Assembly (NCBI RefSeq): GCF_001021505.1
Contig: NZ_LDPO01000005.1
Coordinates: 185,611 to 249,610 of the forward strand
Direction of reading: 5' to 3'
DNA from: Mycolicibacter heraklionensis
GTDB taxonomy: Bacteria > Actinomycetota > Actinomycetes > Mycobacteriales > Mycobacteriaceae
DNA length: 64,000 nt
Shown: positions 32,233 through 41,752 of the stretch, one piece after another
Layout of the letters: every line of letters begins with the position of its first letter
Numbering within the stretch: the stretch's first letter is position 1
Position numbers and translations under genes: made by a program
Notes under the pieces: generated by a model
Told to the model about the DNA's origin: nothing
Databases searched by the model: none
The model's input: the letters and a program-made list of their open reading frames with translations, nothing else

Positions 32233-33627
32233 ATGGTGAACCGGCTATCGGCGTCGGAAGCCTCTTTCTACCGGCTGGAGAACACCACGACGCCGATGTA
32301 TGTGCAGTCGCTGTTCATTCTGCGTAACCCGCGGGGTGGGCTGGGCTACGACAAACTGCTGGAGACCATCGAGCAGCGGTTGCCGCAGATCCCGCGCTAC
32401 CGGCAGAAGATCCGCGAAGTCGCCATGAGCCTGGCCCGCCCGGTGTGGGTGGACGACCACGAGTTCGACATCACTTATCACGTACGGCATCTCGCGGTGC
32501 CGTCCCCCGGCAGCGATCGCCAGCTGCACGAGCTGATCGCGCGGTTGGGCCAACAACCGCTGGATCGGTCCCGGCCGCTGTGGGCGGTCTATCTGATCGA
32601 GGGGCTGGCCGACAATCGGATCGCCATCTACATCAAGTCGCACCAGGCGCTGGTCCACGGCATGGCGGCGCCGGCGATGGGGCACGTCCTGGTCGACCGG
32701 ACCCAGCGTCCGCCGCCGTTCGACGAAGACATCTGGGTGCCGCGCGACGAGCCCGGCGCCGTGGAGTTGGTGCTCGGTGCGGTCGGGGACTGGGTGGCGG
32801 CTCCGCGGACCCAACTGCAGGCGGTGGGGTCGACGGTCGGCAGCCCGCTGACCTGGGCGGGCCGCAAGGCGTTCGATGCGGTCCGCGCCATCGCGCGTGG
32901 CGCCGCCCCGCAGAGCCCGCTCAACACCCAGGTGTCGCAGAACCGCTTGTTCACGGTGGCTCGCGGTTCGCTGGAGGATTACCGAACGGTGCGGGCCCGC
33001 TATGACTGCGCCATCAACGACGTGGTGCTCGCGGTGATCACCGGAGCGCTGCGGAACTGGCTGCTGTCCCGTGGCGAACCGGTCGGATCGACGCGGACCG
33101 TGCGGGCCATGGCGCCGTTGTCGGTGTACCCGGACCACGAATTCGACTCCCCGGGCCAGCCCATCGGCGCTGTCACGCCGTTTCTGGTGGATCTTCCTGT
33201 TGGAGAACCGAATCCGGTGGTGCGGCTCTCTCAGATCGCCTATGCGACGGAATCGCATCCCACCTCGACCGGGCTGGTGGATGCCCGCACCATCTTGACT
33301 GTGGCGGGCTTCGCCCCGCCGACCCTGCACGCGATGGGTGTTCGGGTTGCGACCGCGTTCGCCGGGTTCTCCGGGCGGGTGTTCAACCTGCTGATCACCA
33401 ATGCGCCGGGCGCTCAGCGGCAGCTCTACGTCTGCGGCGCGAAGCTGCTCGAGACCTACAGCGTGCCTCCGCTGCTGCCGAACAAGGCGTTGACGATCGG
33501 GGTGACGTCCTACAACGGCACGCTGTATTTCGGGGTCAATGCCGACCGCAAGGCGATGAGTGACGTAGGAATGGTCTCGGCACTGCTGGATGAGGCGCTG
33601 GCCGAACTACTGGAGGCAGCACAGTGA
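32233..33627 (+). CDS. tgs3: WS/DGAT-family acyltransferase, Tgs3-like, with atypical active-site motif
   Basis: 464 residues. Family N terminus MVNRLSASEASFYRLENTTTPM, YVGL-type strands and the C-terminal NAPGAQRQLYVCGAK region. The catalytic HHxxxDG motif reads HQALVHG, so the presumed catalytic second His is Gln and the Asp is His. As I recall, M. tuberculosis Rv3234c also has HQ at this point, so this is a lineage feature. Full-length here, whereas H37Rv has it split as Rv3234c/Rv3233c. GGAGG at 32216-32220. Followed with ATGA-type overlap by ppk2. Confidence 0.85.
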   Translation: MVNRLSASEASFYRLENTTTPMYVQSLFILRNPRGGLGYDKLLETIEQRLPQIPRYRQKIREVAMSLARPVWVDDHEFDITYHVRHLAVPSPGSDRQLHELIARLGQQPLDRSRPLWAVYLIEGLADNRIAIYIKSHQALVHGMAAPAMGHVLVDRTQRPPPFDEDIWVPRDEPGAVELVLGAVGDWVAAPRTQLQAVGSTVGSPLTWAGRKAFDAVRAIARGAAPQSPLNTQVSQNRLFTVARGSLEDYRTVRARYDCAINDVVLAVITGALRNWLLSRGEPVGSTRTVRAMAPLSVYPDHEFDSPGQPIGAVTPFLVDLPVGEPNPVVRLSQIAYATESHPTSTGLVDARTILTVAGFAPPTLHAMGVRVATAFAGFSGRVFNLLITNAPGAQRQLYVCGAKLLETYSVPPLLPNKALTIGVTSYNGTLYFGVNADRKAMSDVGMVSALLDEALAELLEAAQ

Positions 33628-34454
33628 GCGACGACGAATTCGAGGCCGCCCGGCGGCGGCTCGCCGACGATGTGTATGAGAAGGAATTGCTGCGTCTGCA
33701 AAGCGAATTCGTCAAACTCCAGGAATGGGTCCGCGACACCGGCACCCGGGTGGTGGTGATCTTCGAGGGTCGCGACGCTGCCGGCAAGGGCGGCGTTATC
33801 AAGCGGATCACCGAATACCTGAGCCCGCGCACGGTGCGGATCGCGGCGCTTCCCGCCCCCACCGAGCGTGAGCGAGGGGAGTGGTACTTCCAGCGCTACG
33901 TCGCGCACTTGCCGGCGCGTGGGGAGATCACGCTCTTCGACCGGTCCTGGTACAACCGGGCCGGGGTGGAGAAGGTGATGGGATTCTGTACGCCCGAGGA
34001 GCATGCGCAATTCCTCAGGCAGGCGCCGGTTTTCGAGCAGCTGTTGATCGACGACGGAATCCTGTTGCGCAAGTATTGGTTCTCGGTCTCCCAGGCCGAG
34101 CAGCTGCGCCGGTTCCGTAAGCGGCGCAACGACCCGCTGCGGCAGTGGAAACTGTCGCCGATGGATCTTGAGGCGCTGCGTCGCTGGGAGGACTATTCCC
34201 GCGCCCGCGACGAGATGATGTCCCACACCGATACGGCGTCCAGCCCCTGGTATGTGGTCGAGTCGGAGGTGAAGACCCACGCGCGGCTGAACATGATGGC
34301 GCACCTGCTGGGGTCGATTCCGTACCGGGAGGTGGAGCGCCAGCGCGTGAATCTGCCGAAAAAGCCCGTCGTCACCGGCTTTTACCAGCGTCCCGACCGC
34401 AGCCTCTACCGCTATGTGGACGACTACGCCGCCACGCTGCTGGACGATGCGTAA
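33624..34454 (+). CDS. ppk2: Polyphosphate kinase 2
   Basis: Transfers phosphate between polyphosphate and nucleotides, usually favouring NTP synthesis from polyP. 276 residues, single-domain PPK2: Walker A FEGRDAAGKGG, Walker B LFDRSWYNRAGVE, and the lid region with KRRNDPLRQWKLSPMD. The GTG start overlaps the tgs3-like stop, so storage-lipid and phosphate-store functions are co-expressed. Matches Rv3232c in position. Confidence 0.95.
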   Translation: MSDDEFEAARRRLADDVYEKELLRLQSEFVKLQEWVRDTGTRVVVIFEGRDAAGKGGVIKRITEYLSPRTVRIAALPAPTERERGEWYFQRYVAHLPARGEITLFDRSWYNRAGVEKVMGFCTPEEHAQFLRQAPVFEQLLIDDGILLRKYWFSVSQAEQLRRFRKRRNDPLRQWKLSPMDLEALRRWEDYSRARDEMMSHTDTASSPWYVVESEVKTHARLNMMAHLLGSIPYREVERQRVNLPKKPVVTGFYQRPDRSLYRYVDDYAATLLDDA

Positions 34455-34504
34455 CGGCTGCGCCCCGCTTCGTTGCGCTAGCGATCGCGGCTAAGGTCTG
34501 GCAC

Positions 34505-35014
34505 ATGCGGGTCTACATCCCGGCGACGCTGGCCATGCTGGCCCAACTGGTCGCCGACGGTTCATTGCTTCCGGTCAGCGGGACGGCGTTCGCGGTGACT
34601 CCGGCGTTGCGCGAGTCCTACGCCCACGGCGACGACGACGAGCTGGCCGAGGTCGCACTCGGTGAGGCGGCACTGGCCTCGCTGCGGTTGCTCGGTGGTG
34701 CCGACGCCGCTCCGGCCGGCGAGAAGTTGCCCACCCGCCGGGCGGTACTGGTCGCCGAGGTCGAGGGGGCTACCGTCCGCCCCGATCTGGATGCCGCCGT
34801 GGTGCGGCTGGCGGGGCCAGTCTCGATCACTGACGTGGTCGCGGCGTATGTGGACACCGCGGCGGCCGAGCCGGCCGTGCTCGCGGCGCTGGCGGTGATC
34901 GATGACGCCGACCTCGGTGACGAGGACGCCGAGCTGACTGTCGGTGACGCCCAGGATCACGACCTGGCCTGGTACGCCACCCAGGAGCTGCCGTTCCTGC
35001 TCGACCTGCTCTGA
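34505..35014 (+). CDS. Conserved actinobacterial protein (Rv3231c-like, DUF6912)
   Basis: 169 residues, the same length I recall for Rv3231c. Acidic, starts MRVYIPATLAML, ends YATQELPFLLDLL. No catalytic motif or TM helix seen. Always near ppk2 and desA3 in mycobacteria. Function unknown. Confidence 0.8.
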   Translation: MRVYIPATLAMLAQLVADGSLLPVSGTAFAVTPALRESYAHGDDDELAEVALGEAALASLRLLGGADAAPAGEKLPTRRAVLVAEVEGATVRPDLDAAVVRLAGPVSITDVVAAYVDTAAAEPAVLAALAVIDDADLGDEDAELTVGDAQDHDLAWYATQELPFLLDLL

Positions 35015-35030
35015 TGCCGTTCGGGGAAGG

Positions 35031-35044
35031 TTACGGTACCGTAG
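35031..35044. promoter_or_regulatory. Operator-like palindrome TACG-N4-CGTA before the reductase gene
   Basis: TACG (35032-35035), GTAC, CGTA (35040-35043), centred at 35037.5, about 43 bp upstream of the reductase start and surrounded by AGGT half-motifs. The same TACG-N4-CGTA element recurs upstream of desA3. Confidence 0.6.
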
Positions 35045-35080
35045 GTTCATCACCCCCCGGTAGCGAGCAGGAAAGTTTTC

Positions 35081-36226
35081 GTGAGCAAGAAGCACTCGGC
35101 GATCGTCGCCCATATCGGTGACACCAAGCGGCCGACTGCCGCCGGCGCCGACCGTCATCCGGTCTGGAATGCTGTGCGCCGCATCGCAACACAAATCACC
35201 ACACCACTTCTGCCCGACGACTATCTGCGGTTGGCCAACCCGTTGTGGTCGGCCCGCGAACTGCGCGGCCGGGTGGTGGAGGTCCGGCGTGAGACCGCGG
35301 ATTCGGCAACGCTGATCATCAGGCCCGGCTGGGGTTTTCAGTTCGATTATCGGGCCGGTCAGTACATCGGCATCGGCCTGCTGGTCGACGGTCGATGGCG
35401 CTGGCGTTCCTACTCGCTGACGTCTCCGCCGGTGACCGGGGCCCGCACCATCTCCATCACCGTCAAGGCGATGCCCGAAGGTTTCCTGTCCAGCCACCTG
35501 GTGGACGGCGTCGCTGCGGGAACCGTCGTGCGGCTGGCCGCGCCGCAGGGGGAGTTCGTGTTGCCCGACCCGGCGCCGGCCGCGGTGCTGTTCGTCACCG
35601 CCGGATCCGGGATCACGCCGATTATGGCGATGTTGCGCTCGCTGGCCCGCCGGGGCGCCATCGCCGACGTCGTCCACCTGCATTCGGCGCCCACGGCTGC
35701 CGACACGTTGTTCGCCGATGAGCTGGCCGCCTTGGCGCGTGACCATCCCGGTTACCGGCTGCTGTTGCGCACCACTAGAGACCAGGGCCGCCTGGAGCTG
35801 CGTGGACCCGAAACCCTCGACGCCGAGGTGCCCGACTGGCGTGAGCGCCAGACCTGGGCGTGCGGACCGGCGGCGATGCTGGGCGACGCCGAGCGGGTCT
35901 GGGCCGCCGCCGGGATCGCCGACCAGCTGCACGTCGAGCGATTCACGGTGGCGCGCACCGCGGCGGCCGAGGGGGGCGGCACCGTCACCTTCGCGGCCAG
36001 CGGCAAGAGTGTGCTGGCGGATGCGGCAACCACCCTGCTCGAGGCCGGGGAGAGCGTCGGGGTTTCGATGCCGTTCGGATGCCGTATGGGCATCTGTCAG
36101 TCGTGCGTGGTGACGCTGCTGGACGGACACGTTCGCGATCTGCGGACCGGCGCCGACCACGAGCCGGGCACTCGGGTGCAGACGTGCATCAGCACGGCAG
36201 CCGGCGATTGCGAACTCGACGTCTGA
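35081..36226 (+). CDS. Ferredoxin reductase for the DesA3 desaturase (Rv3230c-like)
   Basis: 381 residues: FAD domain with [14 protein letters not shown](P)H domain with [16 protein letters not shown], and a C-terminal plant-type 2Fe-2S domain with [11 protein letters not shown] and a fourth Cys in RVQTCIS. Passes electrons from NADPH to the membrane stearoyl-CoA desaturase downstream. GTG start at 35081. The shared operator motif and adjacency predict co-regulation with desA3. Confidence 0.94.
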   Translation: MSKKHSAIVAHIGDTKRPTAAGADRHPVWNAVRRIATQITTPLLPDDYLRLANPLWSARELRGRVVEVRRETADSATLIIRPGWGFQFDYRAGQYIGIGLLVDGRWRWRSYSLTSPPVTGARTISITVKAMPEGFLSSHLVDGVAAGTVVRLAAPQGEFVLPDPAPAAVLFVTAGSGITPIMAMLRSLARRGAIADVVHLHSAPTAADTLFADELAALARDHPGYRLLLRTTRDQGRLELRGPETLDAEVPDWRERQTWACGPAAMLGDAERVWAAAGIADQLHVERFTVARTAAAEGGGTVTFAASGKSVLADAATTLLEAGESVGVSMPFGCRMGICQSCVVTLLDGHVRDLRTGADHEPGTRVQTCISTAAGDCELDV

Positions 36227-36229
36227 TGA

Positions 36230-36272
36230 TTACCCGCTGGTAACCTACGGGATCGTAGGTTACGATAGCGTA
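36230..36272. promoter_or_regulatory. Three phased overlapping palindromes upstream of desA3
   Basis: Three inverted repeats, each with a 4-bp spacer, are centred at 36236.5, 36251.5 and 36266.5, exactly 15 bp apart. (1) TTACC / GGTAA. (2) GTAACCTACG / CGTAGGTTAC around GGAT, a perfect 10-bp arm pair. (3) TACG / CGTA around ATAG. They overlap end to end between the reductase stop and the desA3 start, 36-79 bp upstream of desA3. This is a strong cooperative operator array, probably for a TetR-type fatty-acid-responsive repressor, which I cannot name. Confidence 0.75.
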
Positions 36273-36308
36273 GGTGCAAACGGTCATGCGTTTCCGAAAG
36301 GCGGTCTG

Positions 36309-37568
36309 ATGGCGGTAACCGACGTCGAGGTGTTTGCGCACCTCAGCGACGCCGACGTGGCGAACCTCGCCGCAGAACTGGATGCCATCCGCCGGGACGT
36401 CGAGGCCACTCGCGGGGAGCGCGACGCCCGGTACATTCACCGCACCATCGCCGCCCAACGGGCGCTCGAGGTGACCGGCCGGGTGCTGCTGGCGGCGGGT
36501 AACCGGCGCTGGGCGCGCTGGGCCGGCACGGCGACCCTGGGCGTGGCCAAGATCGTCGAGAACATGGAGATCGGCCACAACGTCATGCACGGTCAGTGGG
36601 ACTGGATGAACGACCCGGAGATCCACTCGACCGGCTGGGAGTGGGACATGGCCGGCGTCTCCAAGCACTGGCGCTTCACCCACAACTTCGCTCACCACAA
36701 GTACACCAACATCCTCGGGATGGACGACGATGTGGGTTACGGGGTAATCCGGGTCACTCGCGACACGCCCTGGCAGCGCTTCAACGTGCTCAACCTGTTC
36801 TACAACGCCATGTTGTCGATCGGGTTCGAGTGGGGAGTCGCGTTGCAGCACTTGGAGATCGGCAAGATCTTCAAAGGCCGCAGCAACCGTGAGGCGACCT
36901 TTGCACGGCTGCGGGAGTTCGGCGGCAAGGCCGGCCGGCAGGTGTTCAAGGACTACGTCGCCTTTCCGGCGCTGACCTCGCTGTCGCCCGGCGCGACATT
37001 CGCCTCGACGGTGAAGGCCAACGCGATCGCCAACGTGATCCGCAACGTGTGGGCCAATGCGATCATCTTCTGCGGTCACTTTCCCGACGGCGCAGAGAAG
37101 TTCACCAAGACCGACATGGTCGGCGAGTCGCAGGGTCAGTGGTACCTACGACAATTGCTGGGCAGCGCCAACATCGATGCCGGGCAGCCGATGCGGTTTA
37201 TGAGCGGAAGCCTGTCGCATCAGATCGAACACCACCTGTTCCCCGATCTGCCGAGCAACCGCTACCCCGAGATCGCGGTGCGGGTGCGTGCCGTGTGCGA
37301 GAAGTACGACCTGCCCTACACCTCCGGGCCGTTCCTGGTGCAGTACGCCAAGACCTGGCGCACCATCGCCAAACTGTCACTGCCGGACCGCTTCCTGCGT
37401 GACACCGCCGATGACGCGCCGGAGACTCGCAGCGAGAAGATGTTCGCCGAGCTGGGACCGGGGTTGCCTCGCATCGACCCGGTGACCGGTCGTCGGCGTG
37501 GTCTCAAGTCCGCCATCGCGGCGGTGCGGGGCTGGCGTCGCGACAAGAAGCTCGACCTGGCCGCCTGA
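36309..37568 (+). CDS. desA3: Acyl-CoA delta-9 desaturase DesA3
   Basis: Makes oleoyl-CoA from stearoyl-CoA for membrane lipids and triacylglycerol. 419 residues. All three His boxes are present: HNVMHG, HNFAHHKYTN (HxxxHH) and HQIEHH, with hydrophobic segments between. ATG at 36309; AAAGGCGG precedes it. Pairs with the upstream reductase. The stop lies in a hairpin arm shared with convergent rsgA. Confidence 0.96.
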   Translation: MAVTDVEVFAHLSDADVANLAAELDAIRRDVEATRGERDARYIHRTIAAQRALEVTGRVLLAAGNRRWARWAGTATLGVAKIVENMEIGHNVMHGQWDWMNDPEIHSTGWEWDMAGVSKHWRFTHNFAHHKYTNILGMDDDVGYGVIRVTRDTPWQRFNVLNLFYNAMLSIGFEWGVALQHLEIGKIFKGRSNREATFARLREFGGKAGRQVFKDYVAFPALTSLSPGATFASTVKANAIANVIRNVWANAIIFCGHFPDGAEKFTKTDMVGESQGQWYLRQLLGSANIDAGQPMRFMSGSLSHQIEHHLFPDLPSNRYPEIAVRVRAVCEKYDLPYTSGPFLVQYAKTWRTIAKLSLPDRFLRDTADDAPETRSEKMFAELGPGLPRIDPVTGRRRGLKSAIAAVRGWRRDKKLDLAA

Positions 37569-37596
37569 TCGGCGGCCCTGCGGAGGACCGGATCAG
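37565..37596. terminator. Imperfect hairpin shared by convergent desA3 and rsgA stops
   Basis: CTGATCGG (37565-37572) pairs with CCGGATCAG (37588-37596) with one bulged base. Both TGA stops are inside the arms (37566-37568, and 37593-37595 on the minus strand). Confidence 0.4.
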
Positions 37597-38582
37597 CCCT
37601 CGCGCAGCACCGTGAGCAGCCGGCGCGCCGCTTCCACACGTCGCTGCGCTGCGCCGGTCAGGTTGTCCAGCGCACATTCCGGGTCGGCCGGCGGACCCAG
37701 ATGGCCGCAGCCGCGGGGACAGTCGGCGATCGCCTCGGCAAGGTCGGAGAACGCCAGCAGCACGTCGTCGGGCGCGATGTGGGCCAGACCGAACGAGCGG
37801 ATCCCCGGGGTGTCGATCACCCAGCCCGATCCCGCCAGCCGCAGTGCCACCGACTGGGTGGACGTGTGCCGGCCCCGGCCGATGTCGGTGACCCGCCCGA
37901 CGGCCCGGTCAGCTTCCGGGACAAGGCGATTCACCAAGGTTGATTTGCCGACCCCGGAGTGCCCCAGCAGCACCGTCACCCGGGATTCCAGCAGCGGAGC
38001 GACGGCGTCCAGCGGGTCGTCGCGGCCCGCGGTGACCACCGTGAGATCCAGATCGGCGAACTGGCCGGCGAACGGCTCCGGATCCGCCAGGTCCGTCTTG
38101 GTCAGGCACAGAATCGGCGCCAGCCCGCCGGCGTAGGCGGCGATCAGCGCCCGATCGACCAGACCGGTCCGCGGCGGGGGATCGGCCAGCGCGACCACGA
38201 TGAGCAGCTGGTCGGCGTTGGCGACCACCACCCGCTCGGTGGGGTCGGTGTCATCGGCGGTGCGCCGCAACACGGTTCGCCGCGGTCTGCGCCGGACGAT
38301 CCGGGCCAGGGTGTCGGGCCGGCCGGACAGGTCGCCGACCACGTCGACATGGTCGCCGACCACGATCGGTGTGCGCCCCAGCTCGCGGGCGCGCATCGCG
38401 GTGACCTGGACGTCAGCCGGGCCGTCTGGGCCGTCTAAGACGCAACCCCAGCGTCCGCGGTCGACGCTGACCACCATGGCTGATTGGGCGTCGGCGTGCC
38501 CGGGGCGGATTTTGGTGCGCGGCCGCGAGCCGCGGCCGGAGCGGACTTTGACGTCGGATTCGTCGTAGTCCTGCGGTTTCAA
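37593..38582 (-). CDS. rsgA: Small-subunit ribosome biogenesis GTPase RsgA
   Basis: 329 residues, a circularly permuted GTPase: OB-fold N terminus, then G4 TKTD, G1 GHSGVGKST and G3 DTPG, followed by a zinc-binding segment [16 protein letters not shown]. Assists 30S maturation. The TTG at 38582 overlaps the aroA stop and gives the [15 protein letters not shown] terminus seen in other mycobacteria; a longer ATG start would run into aroA. Operon aroA-rsgA (Rv3227-Rv3228). Confidence 0.94.
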   Translation of the reverse strand: MKPQDYDESDVKVRSGRGSRPRTKIRPGHADAQSAMVVSVDRGRWGCVLDGPDGPADVQVTAMRARELGRTPIVVGDHVDVVGDLSGRPDTLARIVRRRPRRTVLRRTADDTDPTERVVVANADQLLIVVALADPPPRTGLVDRALIAAYAGGLAPILCLTKTDLADPEPFAGQFADLDLTVVTAGRDDPLDAVAPLLESRVTVLLGHSGVGKSTLVNRLVPEADRAVGRVTDIGRGRHTSTQSVALRLAGSGWVIDTPGIRSFGLAHIAPDDVLLAFSDLAEAIADCPRGCGHLGPPADPECALDNLTGAAQRRVEAARRLLTVLREG

Positions 38583-39871
38583 GCGCCGGCCCCCGCGTCG
38601 GCCAGCATGTCGGCCCACATCCGGGGGAATGCCGGCAGGGTCTTGGCCGTGGTCTCGATGTCCTCGACCTCGACGCCGGGAACCCGCAGCCCGATGATCG
38701 CACCGGCGGTGGCCATCCGATGGTCGGCGTAGGAGTGCCAGGTTCCGCCGTGCAGCGGGGTCGCGGTGATCACCAGGCCGTCGGCGGTCTCGACGCTGTC
38801 ACCGCCCAGCAGGTTGATCTCGGTCGTCAGCGCCGCCAGCCGGTCGGTCTCGTGCCCGCGCAGATGCGCGATGCCGCTCAGCCGCGACACCGACCCCGGG
38901 GCCGCCAGTGCCGCCAGTGCGGCCACCGTCGGGGTGAGCTCGCCGACCGCGCGCAGATCCACGTCGAAGCCGCCGTAGCTGCCCGGGCCCTGTACCTGCA
39001 GGTGTGCCGCGGTGTGGCTTACCCGGGCACCGGTAGCGCCGAAGATCTCGGTGATGGCTTCGCTGGGCTGTACGCCGACGGCCGGCCAGCCGGCGATGCG
39101 CACCCGGCCTCCGGTGACCACCGCGGCCGCCAGAAATGGCGTGGCGTTGGACAGGTCCGGTTCGATTTCCCAGTTCCGGGCCGTCGTCGTCGCGGGTTTG
39201 ACCCGCCAGCGGTTCGGGGTGGCGTCGTCGACGTCGATTCCGGCCTGGCGCAGCATCGCCACCGTCATCGCGATGTGCGGGGCCGACGGCAGTGTCGCCC
39301 CGGTGTGCACCACGGTCAGTCCGTCGTCGAACGCCGCGGCGGCCAGCAACAAGCCGGAGACGAACTGCGACGACGCGGAGGCGTCGATCGCCACGGTGCC
39401 GCCGGCGACGGATCCGGTGCCGTGGATCGCGAACGGCAGCCCGTCGCCCTCGACCACGATGCCCAGGCTGCGCATCGCATCCAGCAGTGGTGCGATCGGC
39501 CGGACCCGCGCCTGCTCGTCGCCGTCGAACGTGACGGTGACGGTGCCCAGCGCGGCCAGCGGCGGCACGAACCGCAGCACGGTGCCGGCGAGGCCGCAGT
39601 TCAGCCGGATGTTTGGCTCCGGGTCGATCTTGCCGCTGACCGTCACGTGGTGGGCCACTGCCTCGACCCGCAGGCCCAGCGCCCGCAGCGCGTCGAGCAT
39701 CAGGTCGGTGTCGCGGCTGCGCAGGGCACCGGAGAGCGTGGAGACGCCACCGCCGCGTGCTGCGGCCAGCGCAGCCAGCACCAGCGCCCGATTGGTCTGC
39801 GACTTCGAGCCGGGCACGGTCACCGTCGCGTCGATGGGAGCGGTGGGCGTCGGTGCCGGCCAAGTCGTCAC
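38579..39871 (-). CDS. aroA: 3-phosphoshikimate 1-carboxyvinyltransferase (EPSP synthase)
   Basis: Sixth shikimate-pathway step. 430 residues. [15 protein letters not shown] supplies the shikimate-3-P/PEP Lys and Ser, [17 protein letters not shown] the helix equivalent to the glyphosate-site loop, and [13 protein letters not shown] plus [15 protein letters not shown] the C-terminal signatures. Translationally coupled to rsgA. Divergent from the Ser/Thr kinase gene 108 bp away. Confidence 0.96.
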   Translation of the reverse strand: MTTWPAPTPTAPIDATVTVPGSKSQTNRALVLAALAAARGGGVSTLSGALRSRDTDLMLDALRALGLRVEAVAHHVTVSGKIDPEPNIRLNCGLAGTVLRFVPPLAALGTVTVTFDGDEQARVRPIAPLLDAMRSLGIVVEGDGLPFAIHGTGSVAGGTVAIDASASSQFVSGLLLAAAAFDDGLTVVHTGATLPSAPHIAMTVAMLRQAGIDVDDATPNRWRVKPATTTARNWEIEPDLSNATPFLAAAVVTGGRVRIAGWPAVGVQPSEAITEIFGATGARVSHTAAHLQVQGPGSYGGFDVDLRAVGELTPTVAALAALAAPGSVSRLSGIAHLRGHETDRLAALTTEINLLGGDSVETADGLVITATPLHGGTWHSYADHRMATAGAIIGLRVPGVEVEDIETTAKTLPAFPRMWADMLADAGAGA

Positions 39872-39979
39872 GGTTTCATCCTGCCAGCGCGTGGCTCCGG
39901 CGCAGGTATCGGCGGTTCTTTGCCGGCTGGCTGCTTCGTATCACCCAACTGTTTACCCACGATCATTAGTGTCTGCGGC

Positions 39980-41563
39980 ATGGCTCTGGCGGCGGGCTCA
40001 ATTTTTGCTGAGTACACCATCTTGAAACTGTTGGGTGCCGGCGGGATGGGCAAGGTGTACCTTGCGCAACATCCCCGGCTGCCCCGACGTGAAGCGCTGA
40101 AGATTCTGCGTCGCTCGTTGAGCGCCGACGACGAGTACGAGGAGCGGTTTCGTCGGGAGGCTGAAGCCGCCGCGGTGCTGGTGCACCCGAACATCGTGCG
40201 CGTGCATGACCGCGGCGAATACCGCGGCCGGCTGTGGCTGTCGATGGACTACATCGAGGGCGAGACGCTCGGCGAACTCATCACCCGCAAGTTCCCGGCC
40301 GGGATGCCGGCTCAGATCGTCATTCCGATCGTCGCGAGCATCGCCGACGCCCTGGATTACGCCCACGGGCAAGGGGTGGTGCACCGCGACGTCAAACCCA
40401 GCAACATTCTGGTGACCGAGGACGGCGACGACGTGCTGACCGCCGTGCTGGCCGATTTCGGCATCGCCCGGCAACTGAGCGGCCCCACCGGGCTGACCGC
40501 CAGCAATCTGGCCATCGGCACCATCGCCTACGCCGCACCCGAACAACTCATGGGTTCCGAAGGCCTGGAACGCGCTGACCAGTACGCCCTGGCCGCCACC
40601 ACCTTCCAGATGCTGACCGGAGCACCGCCGTATCAGCACGAGAACCCGGTGACGGTGATCAGTCACCACCTGAACACCCCGCCCCCGCTGCTCAGCGACC
40701 GGCGTCCCGAGCTGGAACAGTTCGACGACGTGCTCGCCGCGGCGCTGGCGAAAGACCCCGCCGAGCGATTCCGGGACTGCTCGGACTTCGTCGCAGCCCT
40801 GGCCGAGCAGCTTGCGGATCCGGCCGCCGATGACGAGTCCGACTCGGCCAAGACCGTCGTGCGGGGCGTTCCGCGAGCACTGCCGGCGCCGCCGCCGAGC
40901 CGGCTGTCGAAGCTGGCCAGACCCGCTGTCCTGGTGCCCTTGGGGCTTGCCGTGGTGGGATCGGTGGCGGCCATCGTCCCGCGCCTGCTGGCCGAGGAGC
41001 CGGCCGACACGGCGGCGGTCGCCGCCGGTGGTGCACCCGCGGCGGCCGTGGCGCCGCCGCCCAAGGCGCCCGCCTTCGAGGGGACCTACCGCGTCGACGC
41101 CAACCGGGCCGGGGAGAAGTACAACGGGGTCCCCAACCCCGAGCCGCCCAATGTGAGCACCTGGTGGGCCGTCCAGTCGTCGTGCGACAGCTCCGCGTGC
41201 ACGGCGTCGGCGATGATGCTGGACGCGAAGGATCACCGGAAGACGGTGAAGACGCCGTCCGGCGGCAATGAATTGGTCCTCGAATTCACCGGCGACACGT
41301 GGCGGTCGCGACCGCAGACAGTGCAGACGCCGTGCATTGGTGTGGACGGCCGGCAGGACAGTCAGACCACCACGCAGGTGCTCTCACTGGAGCCGACCAT
41401 TCCGGGTGTGCTGCACGGCGCGATGGTCGCCACCGTCGAAAGCAATGAGTGCGGCCAGCGCGGAGCCCAGATCTGGGTTCCGGTGGTAGCCAGCCGGTTC
41501 GGTGACGTTCCCGCGGGGGTCAACCCGTCTGCCGATACGGCCAAGCCGGCCAAGCCCGCCTGA
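39980..41563 (+). CDS. Receptor-type Ser/Thr protein kinase (Pkn family)
   Basis: 527 residues. Kinase domain at about 9-270: GAGGMGKVY glycine loop, Lys in EALKILRR, catalytic loop HRDVKPSN, DFG in LADFGIARQ, and GTIAYAAPEQ. TM helix at about 310-332 (AVLVPLGLAVVGSVAAIV), then an extracytoplasmic domain of about 190 residues with four Cys (SSCDSSAC, TPCIGV, ESNECGQ), resembling the sensor region of PknF/PknJ-type kinases. From memory, M. tuberculosis has no kinase next to aroA, so this is a lineage insertion. ATG at 39980; no clear ribosome site. Confidence 0.9.
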   Translation: MALAAGSIFAEYTILKLLGAGGMGKVYLAQHPRLPRREALKILRRSLSADDEYEERFRREAEAAAVLVHPNIVRVHDRGEYRGRLWLSMDYIEGETLGELITRKFPAGMPAQIVIPIVASIADALDYAHGQGVVHRDVKPSNILVTEDGDDVLTAVLADFGIARQLSGPTGLTASNLAIGTIAYAAPEQLMGSEGLERADQYALAATTFQMLTGAPPYQHENPVTVISHHLNTPPPLLSDRRPELEQFDDVLAAALAKDPAERFRDCSDFVAALAEQLADPAADDESDSAKTVVRGVPRALPAPPPSRLSKLARPAVLVPLGLAVVGSVAAIVPRLLAEEPADTAAVAAGGAPAAAVAPPPKAPAFEGTYRVDANRAGEKYNGVPNPEPPNVSTWWAVQSSCDSSACTASAMMLDAKDHRKTVKTPSGGNELVLEFTGDTWRSRPQTVQTPCIGVDGRQDSQTTTQVLSLEPTIPGVLHGAMVATVESNECGQRGAQIWVPVVASRFGDVPAGVNPSADTAKPAKPA

Positions 41564-41603
41564 TCATCGCCCGGTTTCTGGGCGGCTCGGCGCGGGCCGA
41601 CTT

Positions 41604-41662
41604 TAGCCACTAAAAAATTAGAGTGCGCACTATTGCGCGCGCTATGTCTATGTTATTTTCGG
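41604..41662. other. AT-rich patch between the kinase and PE-PPE hydrolase genes
   Basis: An unusually AT-rich stretch for this genome (TAAAAAATTAG, TATGTTATTTTC) flanking the palindrome AGTGCGCACT (41622-41631). It may contain the promoter of the hydrolase gene or an Lsr2-type nucleation site; neither is demonstrated. Confidence 0.3.
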
Positions 41663-41752
41663 GCAATTCAAGGTTGCTCGACAGCTTTCGCATGGTCGTG
41701 CAGCGGTTGCGAAGTCCGCGTCGCCGGGCTGGACGAAGGAGCGCAAAGGCCA

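Noticed and set aside
38720..39979. N-terminal extension of the Ser/Thr kinase frame
   Set aside because: Runs antisense through aroA; kinase homology starts right after 39980.
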